A stretch of DNA of 32,914 nt from Gammaproteobacteria bacterium (lineage in GTDB: Bacteria; Pseudomonadota; Gammaproteobacteria; Acidiferrobacterales; Sulfurifustaceae). Location: positions 1-32,914 of the forward strand of contig JAOTWF010000020.1 of assembly GCA_029863005.1 (NCBI GenBank), in the 5' to 3' direction. How positions within the stretch are numbered: position 1 is the first letter of the stretch; the number at the start of each line of letters is the position of its first letter. Made by a program: the position numbers and the translations under genes. The notes below the pieces were generated by a model, which worked only from the letters and a program-made list of their open reading frames with translations, did not search any database and was not told the origin of the DNA. This document shows, piece after piece, positions 7,898-14,551 of this stretch.

Positions 7898-8218
7898 CTA
7901 AAAGGTGATCACCCGATCGCTGTCGCGCACGATTTCGTACAGGTCTTTCATGGTCGAGACCGGACAAAGTTCCGAGCCTTCCGTCTGGCGCAGCTTGAGA
8001 CAGGTCCCGCAGGCCAGAATATCGCCGCCGAGATTGAGAAATTCCCGCATCTGCGCGGTAATCTGGAACTGTTCGGTATCGAGTTTTTCACATTCCACGC
8101 CGCGCGCCAGCAGGAACAGCTTGACGCTGTCTCCTTGCTTCAAGGCGAACAGGCCCAGGCGCAGGACGTTCGATACGGTTTCTGCTTCCGGTGTGTATAC
8201 GACCATCCCGAGTTTCAT
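7898..8218 (-). CDS. DsrE-family sulfur-carrier-like protein
   Basis: A 106-residue cytoplasmic protein of the DsrE/TusD fold (MKLGMVVYTPEAETVSNVLR, then LFALKQGDSVKLFLLARGVE). GGGAGG lies upstream of the ATG at 8218. The 336-residue ORF ending at the same stop runs out of frame through the SQR gene and is not the real gene. It has four Cys: C43, the pair C70-x-x-C73 in LACGTCLKLR, and C85. Small proteins of this group relay persulfide sulfur between enzymes. It directly follows the SQR-like gene, with 16 bp between, and the divergent regulator is an ArsR-rhodanese fusion. A role in handling sulfane sulfur made by the flavoprotein is therefore the natural inference. No dsrF/dsrH partners are present. 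Confidence 0.9.
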   Translation of the reverse strand: MKLGMVVYTPEAETVSNVLRLGLFALKQGDSVKLFLLARGVECEKLDTEQFQITAQMREFLNLGGDILACGTCLKLRQTEGSELCPVSTMKDLYEIVRDSDRVITF

Positions 8219-8234
8219 AATGGAACCTCCCTTG

Positions 8235-9389
8235 TTAGAACCATTTGAACAACCAGTACTTCTCATAAACCACCTTGCCGAGGTGCCGCAGCCGGCTTGG
8301 AGGATAAATCGCGACCTGGGGTTTCGGCTCGGCGTAGAAATTTCCGCTGCCGAAACCCGCACGGCCGTCACCGAATTCAATGAAGCATTCGCCGTGTCCC
8401 TGGAAGGTTCGCGCCTCGCCTTGGCCGGTGATGGCGCGGGCGATGTTATGAGCGACGACCTCGGCTTCCTCGTGGGCGAATACGCCGGCCTTGGGCAAGG
8501 GCTTGCCGATGGCGAGCGAGATGCCGGTGATATCGCCGATGGCGTAGACGCCAGGATATTTCGTTTCGAGAGTGCCGCGATCCACCGACACCCATCCGCT
8601 TTCGCCACATAGGCCGGTGTCGCGCACCGCCTTCGGTGCGCGATGTGGCGGGACAAAGGCCAGCAAATCGTAATCCGCCGTGGTGTTGTTGGTGAAGTAA
8701 ATTCGCCGTGCCGATGGATCGACTTTATTGACGGCATGTTCGGGATGAAAAGCGATGCCCTTGCTTTCGACCATCTGCCGCACCATGGCGGAAACCTCTG
8801 GACCGGCCACGCCCATGGGTCCGGGTTCGGGTGAGTAAAGGTCGACGGTGGTGTGATCGCGCACACCACGCCGGCGCAGGTCGGCTTCCAGCAGCATGGC
8901 TGCTTCATACGGCGCCGCCGGGCATTTGAAGGGCATGCCGCTGACCAGAACCACCAGACGTCCCGCGCGGAAATTAATGCGCGACTCGCGCAGCGATTCC
9001 GCGCCCCCGAGGGTGTAGAAATTATGCCCCGCCGGCGCCAGACCGGGCACGGATTCCGGCGCCAGCTCCGCGCCCAGCGCGATGACGAGAAAGTCGCCAG
9101 TCAATTCGTTTCCATTCACCATGACCGCACGCGCCTGGGGATCGATGCTCTCGATGTTTCCCCGGATCAGTTTAATTCCCCGTTTTCGGAGCGCTTCGAG
9201 CGGACGTGAGATGCGCTCCGGCGTGCGCTCGCCGGTCATGAGCCAGAGCAAGGAAGGCGAAAATATATGGCGCTCCTCGCGCTCTACCAGCACGACACTA
9301 TGTGTGCGCGGCAATGCCTTGCGCAGCAGACTCGCGGCAACGATGCCGCCGATACCAGCGCCGAGAATCACGATCGTCTTGGAGTCCAT
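8235..9389 (-). CDS. FAD-dependent pyridine nucleotide-disulfide oxidoreductase, sulfide:quinone reductase-like
   Basis: A 384-residue flavoprotein. ATG at 9389 has GGGAGG 6 nt upstream. The N-terminal dinucleotide-binding motif is VILGAGIGGIVAASLL (residues 7-22), and the second FAD motif is VYAIGDITG near 281-289. Sulfide:quinone oxidoreductase features are three Cys (C156 in MPFKCPAAPYEA, C261 in TGLCGESG, C335 in HGECFIEF) and an amphipathic C-terminus (GKVVYEKYWLFKWF) suited to membrane association. C156 sits at the position of the conserved SQR cysteine; the other two are not in clearly canonical places. The enzyme would oxidise sulfide to sulfane sulfur and pass electrons to quinone. 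Its operon partner is the DsrE protein, and a divergent sulfur-type regulator probably controls both. A related flavoprotein with another sulfur substrate cannot be excluded. Confidence 0.85.
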   Translation of the reverse strand: MDSKTIVILGAGIGGIVAASLLRKALPRTHSVVLVEREERHIFSPSLLWLMTGERTPERISRPLEALRKRGIKLIRGNIESIDPQARAVMVNGNELTGDFLVIALGAELAPESVPGLAPAGHNFYTLGGAESLRESRINFRAGRLVVLVSGMPFKCPAAPYEAAMLLEADLRRRGVRDHTTVDLYSPEPGPMGVAGPEVSAMVRQMVESKGIAFHPEHAVNKVDPSARRIYFTNNTTADYDLLAFVPPHRAPKAVRDTGLCGESGWVSVDRGTLETKYPGVYAIGDITGISLAIGKPLPKAGVFAHEEAEVVAHNIARAITGQGEARTFQGHGECFIEFGDGRAGFGSGNFYAEPKPQVAIYPPSRLRHLGKVVYEKYWLFKWF

Positions 9390-9400
9390 GAGTTCCCTCC

Positions 9401-9541
9401 TTAGTTGTCGTCCTTGTACAGCGCGTTCCGGAGGACGATGGTGACAGCCACGCTGGCCAGCACGTCGAAGAACGCCGTCAGTCGTGTCGCCTTTTCGTTT
9501 TTTTTCAGCTGCGGTTCTATAACAGGTACTGTCCTGCACAC
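9401..9541 (-). CDS. Candidate small hydrophobic protein upstream of the SQR-like gene
   Basis: An open frame of 46 codons from a GTG at 9541 to a TAA at 9401-9403, ending 11 bp before the SQR-like ATG. It encodes a polar N-terminus (EPQLKKNEKATR), one hydrophobic stretch (LTAFFDVLASVAVTIVL) and a charged end (RNALYKDDN). This is the pattern of a single-pass small membrane protein. There is no ATG and only a weak AAGAAG ribosome site, and the predicted SQR promoter leaves almost no leader. It may be a real first gene of the sulfur operon or only chance frame; no known family is recognised. Confidence 0.35.
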   Translation of the reverse strand: MCRTVPVIEPQLKKNEKATRLTAFFDVLASVAVTIVLRNALYKDDN

Positions 9542-9553
9542 CCGTGTAACTTC

Positions 9554-9581
9554 TTGTATTTATATGTGTCTATGCTATTAT
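9554..9581 (+). promoter_or_regulatory. Candidate promoter of the arsR-rhodanese gene
   Basis: TTGTAT (9554-9559) and TATTAT (9576-9581) are separated by 16 nt. The -10 matches consensus in five of six positions, the -35 in three. The -10 lies inside the left arm of the palindrome, so repressor binding would block it and give autoregulation. Confidence 0.4.
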
Positions 9582-9585
9582 TCAA
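9559..9585 (-). promoter_or_regulatory. Candidate promoter of the sqr-like/dsrE operon
   Basis: On the minus strand TTGAAT (9580-9585) and TATAAA (9559-9564) are separated by 15 nt, a short spacing. The -35 lies in the left arm of the palindrome, so the same operator could control both directions. Confidence 0.4.
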
Positions 9586-9604
9586 TAATTCAATTGAATA
9601 ATAG
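9575..9604. promoter_or_regulatory. 12-6-12 palindromic operator between divergent sulfur genes
   Basis: A perfect inverted repeat: CTATTATTCAAT (9575-9586), a 6-nt spacer, and ATTGAATAATAG (9593-9604). Nested in it is a second palindrome, TTCAATTGAA (9589-9598). The AT-rich TTCAAT/ATTGAA half-sites fit the operator style of the ArsR/SmtB family, to which the adjacent regulator belongs. The site ends 16 bp before that regulator's ATG and overlaps candidate promoters in both directions. Seen directly; binding is inferred. Confidence 0.8.
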
Positions 9605-9620
9605 ATTAAAGGGCTCGAAT

Positions 9621-10313
9621 ATGTCAAGCCAGAACCTGAAACAGCAGATTTACAGTCAGGTCGCGCGCATCGGGAAGGTGGTTTGTCACGGCCACCGGCT
9701 TGAGCTGCTCGAGTACCTGGCGCAGGGCGAACGCACGGTCGAGGCGCTAGCCAATCTCACCGGACTTTCTGTCGCGAATACTTCACAACATCTGCAGGTC
9801 ATGCGCCAAAGCGGACTGGTGAAAGCGCGCAAGAACGGCCTGTATGTTTATTACAGTCTGGCCGACGACGAAATCGTCCGGCTGCTCGCCAGCATGCGCA
9901 AGCTCGCCGAATCGCACTTGGCCGACGTGGATCGCCTGGTGCGCGCCTACCTTACCGTCAAGGATGAACTTGAACCAATCCCAAGACAGGAACTGCTTGA
10001 ACGCGCACGTCAGGGGATCGTGACGGTTCTCGATGTCCGCCCGCCGGAGGAGTATGCCTGCGGCCATGTTCCGGGCGCGGTGAACGTTCCGTTGAAAGAA
10101 TTGGGGAAGCGGCTCAAGGATTTGCCGCAGGACCAGGAAATTGTCGCTTACTGCCGCGGACCTCACTGCGTGTTGGCCTTCGAGGCCGTGGCCCAACTGC
10201 GCGAAAAGGGGTTTCAAGCGCGCCGGCTGGAGGACGGTTTTCCGGAATGGCGCGAAGCGGGACTGCCGGTGGAGAAAACTGCGGTGACGGAGTCGAGAAG
10301 CAAAAAAGGCTAG
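9621..10313 (+). CDS. ArsR-family regulator fused to a rhodanese domain
   Basis: A 230-residue transcription factor. ATG at 9621 has AAAGGG 7 nt upstream. Residues 1-110 form an ArsR/SmtB winged helix: dimer-forming HRLELLEYLAQGERTVEALA, then recognition helix VANTSQHLQVMRQSGLV (51-67) and wing ARKNGLYVYYSLAD. Residues 122-217 form a rhodanese domain with VLDVRPPEEYACGHVPGAVN and the active-site loop C178-RGPH-C183. The DNA-binding part has only C22, so the two-cysteine sensing of SqrR/BigR-type repressors is not obvious there. The rhodanese cysteines C178 and C183 could instead sense sulfane sulfur. It faces the sqr-like/dsrE genes across a palindrome and probably represses both promoters until sulfide-derived persulfide appears. 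Architecture certain; inducer inferred. Confidence 0.93.
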   Translation: MSSQNLKQQIYSQVARIGKVVCHGHRLELLEYLAQGERTVEALANLTGLSVANTSQHLQVMRQSGLVKARKNGLYVYYSLADDEIVRLLASMRKLAESHLADVDRLVRAYLTVKDELEPIPRQELLERARQGIVTVLDVRPPEEYACGHVPGAVNVPLKELGKRLKDLPQDQEIVAYCRGPHCVLAFEAVAQLREKGFQARRLEDGFPEWREAGLPVEKTAVTESRSKKG

Positions 10314-10327
10314 CTATTGTTGTTCGC

Positions 10328-10351
10328 GGGCGCGGCGAGTAAACCGCGCCC
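10328..10351 (+). terminator. Hairpin between arsR-rhodanese and glnE
   Basis: A perfect 8-bp stem, GGGCGCGG (10328-10335) and CCGCGCCC (10344-10351), with an 8-nt loop, 14 bp after the regulator stop. It is followed by CTTTGG, so the U-tract is poor. It may be a weak terminator isolating glnE, whose ATG is 18 bp further on. Confidence 0.45.
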
Positions 10352-10369
10352 CTTTGGTATCATGTCGGC

Positions 10370-13369
10370 ATGTCTGATCCCTCTTACCGTTTGATCAATG
10401 CGGCACTTGCCGCGATTCCTGTGCCGTTGCACGGGCAGGTCTCCGCTTACTGGCAAGAACTCGCGCCGCACGTGGCGGCGCTGCCGGCGAAAAAGTGGTT
10501 TGAGTCCCTGCCGCGCGTTTTTGCCGCGAGCGAATTCGTCGCACGCCGCTGCATACAGCAACCAAATCTGTTGACTGACTTGATTGCATCCGGCGATCTC
10601 CTGCGTCCCTATCCAACCGGTGAGCTGGCGATACGTGTCGCACGATTGCTGGAGGGAGCCAAGGACGAGTTGTCGCTTAAAACCGGTCTGCGCCGGTTGC
10701 GCCAGCGCGAGCTGGTTCGCATCGCCTGGCGCGATCTCGCCGGCTGGGCCGATCTGAAGGAGACCCTCGCGACGCTCTCCGAGTTCGCTGATGCCTGCGT
10801 GCATGAAGCGCTGGAGAAATTGCATGTCTGGGCGTGCGCGAATAGTGGCGAGCCGCGCGGTGAGCACAGCGGCAAACCCCAGAAGCTGGTGGTGCTGGCC
10901 CTGGGCAAGCTCGGTGGGGAGGAACTAAATTTTTCCTCCGACGTAGATCTCATTTTCGCTTACCCGGAAGAGGGCGAGACAAAGGGTGCCGTGGCGCTAA
11001 GCAACCACGAGTTTTTCCTCCGCCTCGGCCAGTCGCTGATCAATACGCTGAACGAGAACACCGCCGACGGATTTGTGTTCCGAGTGGACATGCGCCTGCG
11101 TCCGAACGGGGCCAGTGGGCCACTGGCGCTTTCCTTCGCCGCCATGGAGCATTACTACCAGACACATGGACGCGAGTGGGAGCGTTACGCTTTTATCAAG
11201 GCGCGGGTGATTGCCGGCGACCGAAAGGCCGGCGAAGAACTGCTTCAGACGCTGAAGCCCTTCGTGTATCGCAAGTATCTTGATTACGGAACGATCGAGT
11301 CGATACGCGACATGAAGGGCATGATCGAGCGCGAAATGGCGCGCAAAGGGATGCAGGGCAACATTAAGCTCGGGCGTGGCGGTATCCGGGAAATAGAATT
11401 CATCGTTCAGACGCAGCAGCTGATCCGCGGGGGCCGTGAACCACAGTTGCAGGAGCGGCGCCTGCTGAAGGTGTTGCCGCACATGGTGGCGGCGGGCTGC
11501 ATCGCACCCCCGGCAGCGGACGAACTGACGCAGGCTTATGTGTTCTTGCGCAATATCGAACATCGTCTGCAAATGATGGCCGATCAGCAAACCCAACAAC
11601 TTCCCACCGATGAAATAACGCAGCAGCGGCTGGCCTTTGCCGCCGGATTCGATGATGTGCCGGCGCTGATGGATGAACTGGAGCGCCAACGCGGGAAGGT
11701 GCACGGGCATTTCGCGCAACTGTTCCACACCGGGGAGGAGGCGGCCGGCAAACGTGAACCCGATCCGCTCGCGGCGGTATGGCTGGGAGCCGCCGAGGCC
11801 GAGAACGCAAAGCAAATCCTGCGCGACAGCGGTTATGCCCGGTCGGACGAGGCATTGAATCTGGTGAACGCCCTGCGCGAGGGGCCAATGTACAAGGCGT
11901 TTTCCACCGGTGCCCGCGCGCGCATGGACCGGGTGCTGCCGCTGGTGCTGGAAGCGGCCGGGAAGAGCGATGACCCCCTGACGACCTTGCAACGGCTGGT
12001 GCATCTGCTCGAGGCCATCGGCCGGCGTACCGTTTATTTTTCGCTGATGGCGGAAAACCCCCGCGTGTTGACTCAGCTGGTGCGGCTCGGCGGGGCGAGC
12101 CCATGGATCGCGAACTGGATCGCACAGCATCCGATCCTGCTCGACGAACTGCTCGACCCTGTCCTGCATGAGTTGCCAACACCGGAGACATTGCAGGATG
12201 AACTGCGCCAACGCCTGGCGCATATTCCCGAGGAAGACCTGGAACTGCAGATGGAAGTATTGCGGGAATTTCGCCACGGCCATGTGTTGCGCGTGGCAGC
12301 GGCTGACCTAGCCCGGGATATAACTGTCGCTCGCGATGGTCGTCAGGCACCTCGTGGTACTTCTAGTTCTATCAGCCCTGCGCCTCCGTCCGAAAGAGCT
12401 TCGCCTCGGGACGGAGGCGCTACAGATGTTGGTTCGGGACTGGCCCCGGAGCAGACTGGTGCGGCGCTCGCGATGGTCGCGGAGTGTGTAGTGGCAGCGG
12501 CGCTCGAGCTGGCAAACCGCGATCTCGAGCGCAAGCACGGGGCACCGCGCTGTCCAGATGGCGAGACGTCTCCCGGTTTTGCCGTCATCGGTTACGGCAA
12601 GCTGGGGAGTCGTGAGCTGGGTTACGGCTCCGACTTAGACATGATTTATCTTTACGAAGGCTGTACTGAAGGTGCGACCCGTGGACCGCGTTCGCTGCCG
12701 AACGAGGCGTACTTTGCCCGTCTCGGCCAGCGACTGATTCACATCCTGACGACGCGTACGCCGGGCGGTATCCTGTACGAAGTCGACATGCGCCTGCGAC
12801 CGAGCGGCAAAAGCGGTCCGTTGGTCTCGAGCCTGGATGCGTTCCTGGAATATCAGCGCGACCATGCCTGGACCTGGGAGCATCAGGCGTTGGTGCGCGC
12901 CCGGCCGGTGGCCGGCAATCCCCGCCTGCGGCAGGGCTTCGCCGAAATCAGAAAGGAAATCCTGTGCCAGCCGCGTGATCCCAATAAGCTTAAGATGGAT
13001 GTGCGGGAGATGCGGGAGAAGATGGCGGCGGAAAAAGTGAATCACGGCGCGACCCAGGCCGATATCAAGCACGACCCGGGTGGTATCGTCGATATCGAAT
13101 TTATGGTGCAATACTGGGTCTTGCGGTGGGCACACGATCATCCCGGGCTCACCCGCCACACGGAGAACATCCAAATCCTGGAAGCCCTCGAGGCGGAGGG
13201 CCTGCTGGAACCGGCGCGGGCACGGTGGCTTTCGGAGGCTTACCGCCGCTACCTTTCCGTGGAGCATCGCCTCAAGCTGATGGAGCGCGGCTCGCTGGCC
13301 GATCCCGCGGAACTCGGTGAGTGGCCGGAACGTGTGAGGCGCCTGTGGGATGAAACCTTTAATGATTGA
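10370..13369 (+). CDS. glnE: Glutamine synthetase adenylyltransferase / adenylyl-removing enzyme
   Basis: A 999-residue bifunctional enzyme that adds AMP to, or removes it from, glutamine synthetase according to the nitrogen state signalled by PII and glutamine. It has two nucleotidyltransferase modules. The N-terminal module, which removes AMP, has LGKLGGEELNFSSDVDLIFA at about residues 179-198 and RVDMRLRPNG near 240. The C-terminal adenylyltransferase has YGKLGSRELGYGSDLDMIYL at about 742-761 and EVDMRLRPSG near 805. Helical GlnE domains follow each (for example GRGGIREIEFIVQTQQLIRG and DPGGIVDIEFMVQYWVLRW). The usual length is about 950. The excess is a roughly 40-residue Pro/Ser/Gly-rich insert at about residues 650-699, encoded by a REP-like palindrome, which replaces the usual segment after AAADLA. 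The gene remains open and ends 16 bp before ilvE. Confidence 0.97.
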   Translation: MSDPSYRLINAALAAIPVPLHGQVSAYWQELAPHVAALPAKKWFESLPRVFAASEFVARRCIQQPNLLTDLIASGDLLRPYPTGELAIRVARLLEGAKDELSLKTGLRRLRQRELVRIAWRDLAGWADLKETLATLSEFADACVHEALEKLHVWACANSGEPRGEHSGKPQKLVVLALGKLGGEELNFSSDVDLIFAYPEEGETKGAVALSNHEFFLRLGQSLINTLNENTADGFVFRVDMRLRPNGASGPLALSFAAMEHYYQTHGREWERYAFIKARVIAGDRKAGEELLQTLKPFVYRKYLDYGTIESIRDMKGMIEREMARKGMQGNIKLGRGGIREIEFIVQTQQLIRGGREPQLQERRLLKVLPHMVAAGCIAPPAADELTQAYVFLRNIEHRLQMMADQQTQQLPTDEITQQRLAFAAGFDDVPALMDELERQRGKVHGHFAQLFHTGEEAAGKREPDPLAAVWLGAAEAENAKQILRDSGYARSDEALNLVNALREGPMYKAFSTGARARMDRVLPLVLEAAGKSDDPLTTLQRLVHLLEAIGRRTVYFSLMAENPRVLTQLVRLGGASPWIANWIAQHPILLDELLDPVLHELPTPETLQDELRQRLAHIPEEDLELQMEVLREFRHGHVLRVAAADLARDITVARDGRQAPRGTSSSISPAPPSERASPRDGGATDVGSGLAPEQTGAALAMVAECVVAAALELANRDLERKHGAPRCPDGETSPGFAVIGYGKLGSRELGYGSDLDMIYLYEGCTEGATRGPRSLPNEAYFARLGQRLIHILTTRTPGGILYEVDMRLRPSGKSGPLVSSLDAFLEYQRDHAWTWEHQALVRARPVAGNPRLRQGFAEIRKEILCQPRDPNKLKMDVREMREKMAAEKVNHGATQADIKHDPGGIVDIEFMVQYWVLRWAHDHPGLTRHTENIQILEALEAEGLLEPARARWLSEAYRRYLSVEHRLKLMERGSLADPAELGEWPERVRRLWDETFND
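12380..12423. repeat. REP-like palindrome inserted in frame in glnE
   Basis: A perfect 12-bp inverted repeat, GCGCCTCCGTCC (12380-12391) and GGACGGAGGCGC (12409-12420), with a 17-nt loop. On the minus strand it begins with GTAG (12420-12423), the tetranucleotide that heads REP elements mobilised by RAYT-type transposases. It lies in a low-complexity insert in the linker between the two glnE catalytic modules. A 15-bp direct repeat (12328-12342 and 12465-12479) flanks the whole insert. Structure is seen directly; REP identity is inferred. Confidence 0.7.
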
Positions 13370-13385
13370 AGGGGAGTATTGAACG

Positions 13386-14309
13386 ATGTCGATGGCGGAT
13401 CGTGACGGCCTCATCTGGTACGACGGCAAGCTGGTGCCGTGGCGCGAGGCCACCACACACGTGTTGACCCACACGCTGCATTACGGCATGGGTGTGTTCG
13501 AAGGCGTGCGGGCGTACAAAACCACCAAGGGCACGGCGATCTTCCGCTTGGCCTCGCACACCGACCGGCTGTTCCGCTCAGCGCATATCCTCGGCATGAA
13601 TATTCCTTACGACAAGAAGGCGATCAACGCCGCCACGATCGCGGCGGTGCGCGAAAACAAACTCGAATCCGCCTATATCCGCCCCATGTGCTTCTATGGC
13701 AGCGAGGGCATGGGCCTGCGCGCCGAGGGGCTCAAGGTGCACGTGATCGTCGCCGCCTGGTCCTGGGGCGCCTACCTTGGCGAGGACGGGCAGAAGAACG
13801 GCATCAAGGTGCGCACCGCCTCGCTCAACCGGCACCACGTGAACATCAACATGTGCCGCGCCAAGGCCAACGGCAATTACATGAACTCGATGCTGGCGCT
13901 GCGCGAGGCGCTCTCGGCCGGCTGCGACGAGGCGCTGCTGCTCGACACCGAGGGCTATGTCTCCGAGGGCAGCGGCGAGAACCTGTTCATCGTGCGCGAC
14001 GGCGTGATCTACACGCCCGACCTCACCTCGGCGCTCGACGGCATCACGCGCGCGACCGTGGTGCAGCTCGCCACCGAGCTCGGCATCAAGGTGGTCGAGA
14101 AGCGCATCACGCGCGACGAGGTGTATATCGCTGATGAAGCTTTCTTCACCGGTACCGCGGCGGAAGTGACGCCAATCCGCGAGCTCGACGGACGCGCCAT
14201 CGGTACCGGCCGGCGTGGACCGGTGACCGAGAAACTCCAGGCGCTTTATTTCGACGTGGTGCACGGACGTAGCCACCAGCATGTCGAATGGCTGACGCCG
14301 GTGACGTGA
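13386..14309 (+). CDS. ilvE: Branched-chain amino acid aminotransferase
   Basis: A 307-residue PLP-dependent fold-type IV aminotransferase carrying out the last step of leucine, isoleucine and valine synthesis, and the first of their breakdown. GGGGAG lies 9 nt before the ATG. Signature segments: WYDGKLVPWREATTHVLTHT (residues 11-30), HYGMGVFEGVRAY, then RPMCFYGSEGMGL. The PLP lysine lies in CRAKANGNYMNSMLALREAL (about 156-175). The cofactor-phosphate loop region includes EGYVSEGSGENLFIVRDG and LDGITRATV, and the C-terminal EAFFTGTAAEVTPI motif is also typical. Full family length, in an apparent operon behind glnE and ahead of a small zinc-finger gene. No oddities. Confidence 0.96.
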   Translation: MSMADRDGLIWYDGKLVPWREATTHVLTHTLHYGMGVFEGVRAYKTTKGTAIFRLASHTDRLFRSAHILGMNIPYDKKAINAATIAAVRENKLESAYIRPMCFYGSEGMGLRAEGLKVHVIVAAWSWGAYLGEDGQKNGIKVRTASLNRHHVNINMCRAKANGNYMNSMLALREALSAGCDEALLLDTEGYVSEGSGENLFIVRDGVIYTPDLTSALDGITRATVVQLATELGIKVVEKRITRDEVYIADEAFFTGTAAEVTPIRELDGRAIGTGRRGPVTEKLQALYFDVVHGRSHQHVEWLTPVT

Positions 14310-14332
14310 GAGAGATTGTCGTGGCAGCCAGC

Positions 14333-14524
14333 ATGAAAGAAGAAAACCTGATTGAACCCAACGCGCAGAACCGCTACGAGGTCACGCGCGCCGACCTGCC
14401 GCTGTCCTGCCCGATGCCGGGCATGTCTCTTTGGAACTCGCATCCGCGGGTTTACCTGCCGATCGAGGACAGCGGCCAGGAGCGCTGCCCCTATTGCGGG
14501 GCGGTGTACGTGCTCAAGGAATAA
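14333..14524 (+). CDS. Small CHCC-type zinc-finger protein
   Basis: A 63-residue protein of the CHCC zinc-finger group related to the complex I subunit NDUFS6 (COG4391). Likely zinc ligands are C26 (LPLSCPMPG), H37 (WNSHPRVYLP), and C52-x-x-C55 (RCPYCGAVYVL). The conserved NRYEVTRADLPLSC lead and the PRVYLPIE stretch are characteristic. The start is uncertain: ATG at 14333 gives family-like length, while an ATG at 14288 would overlap the ilvE end by 22 bp and add 15 residues; neither has a strong ribosome site. Placement right after ilvE and shortly before waaF is common in proteobacteria as far as I recall. The function is poorly known. Confidence 0.88.
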   Translation: MKEENLIEPNAQNRYEVTRADLPLSCPMPGMSLWNSHPRVYLPIEDSGQERCPYCGAVYVLKE

Positions 14525-14551
14525 TAAAAGAATCCGATGGCTGGCCGGGGG

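Noticed and set aside
7898-8908. 336-codon frame sharing the dsrE stop
   Set aside because: Its first two thirds lie out of frame within the SQR-like gene; the real start is the ATG at 8218 with a strong ribosome site.
10997-12283. Long antisense frames opposite glnE (428 and 316 codons)
   Set aside because: They mirror the codon structure of glnE, carry no domain signature, and glnE itself is unambiguous.
12328-12479. The 15-bp direct repeats around the glnE insert as an exact target-site duplication
   Set aside because: The copies are offset by 137 bp, which is not a multiple of three. Simple excision would shift the frame, so a clean duplication at insertion is not supported; they may be coincidental or altered.
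13439-14134. 231-codon frame inside ilvE, +2 register
   Set aside because: Arg/His-rich shadow of a GC-rich gene with no motif.
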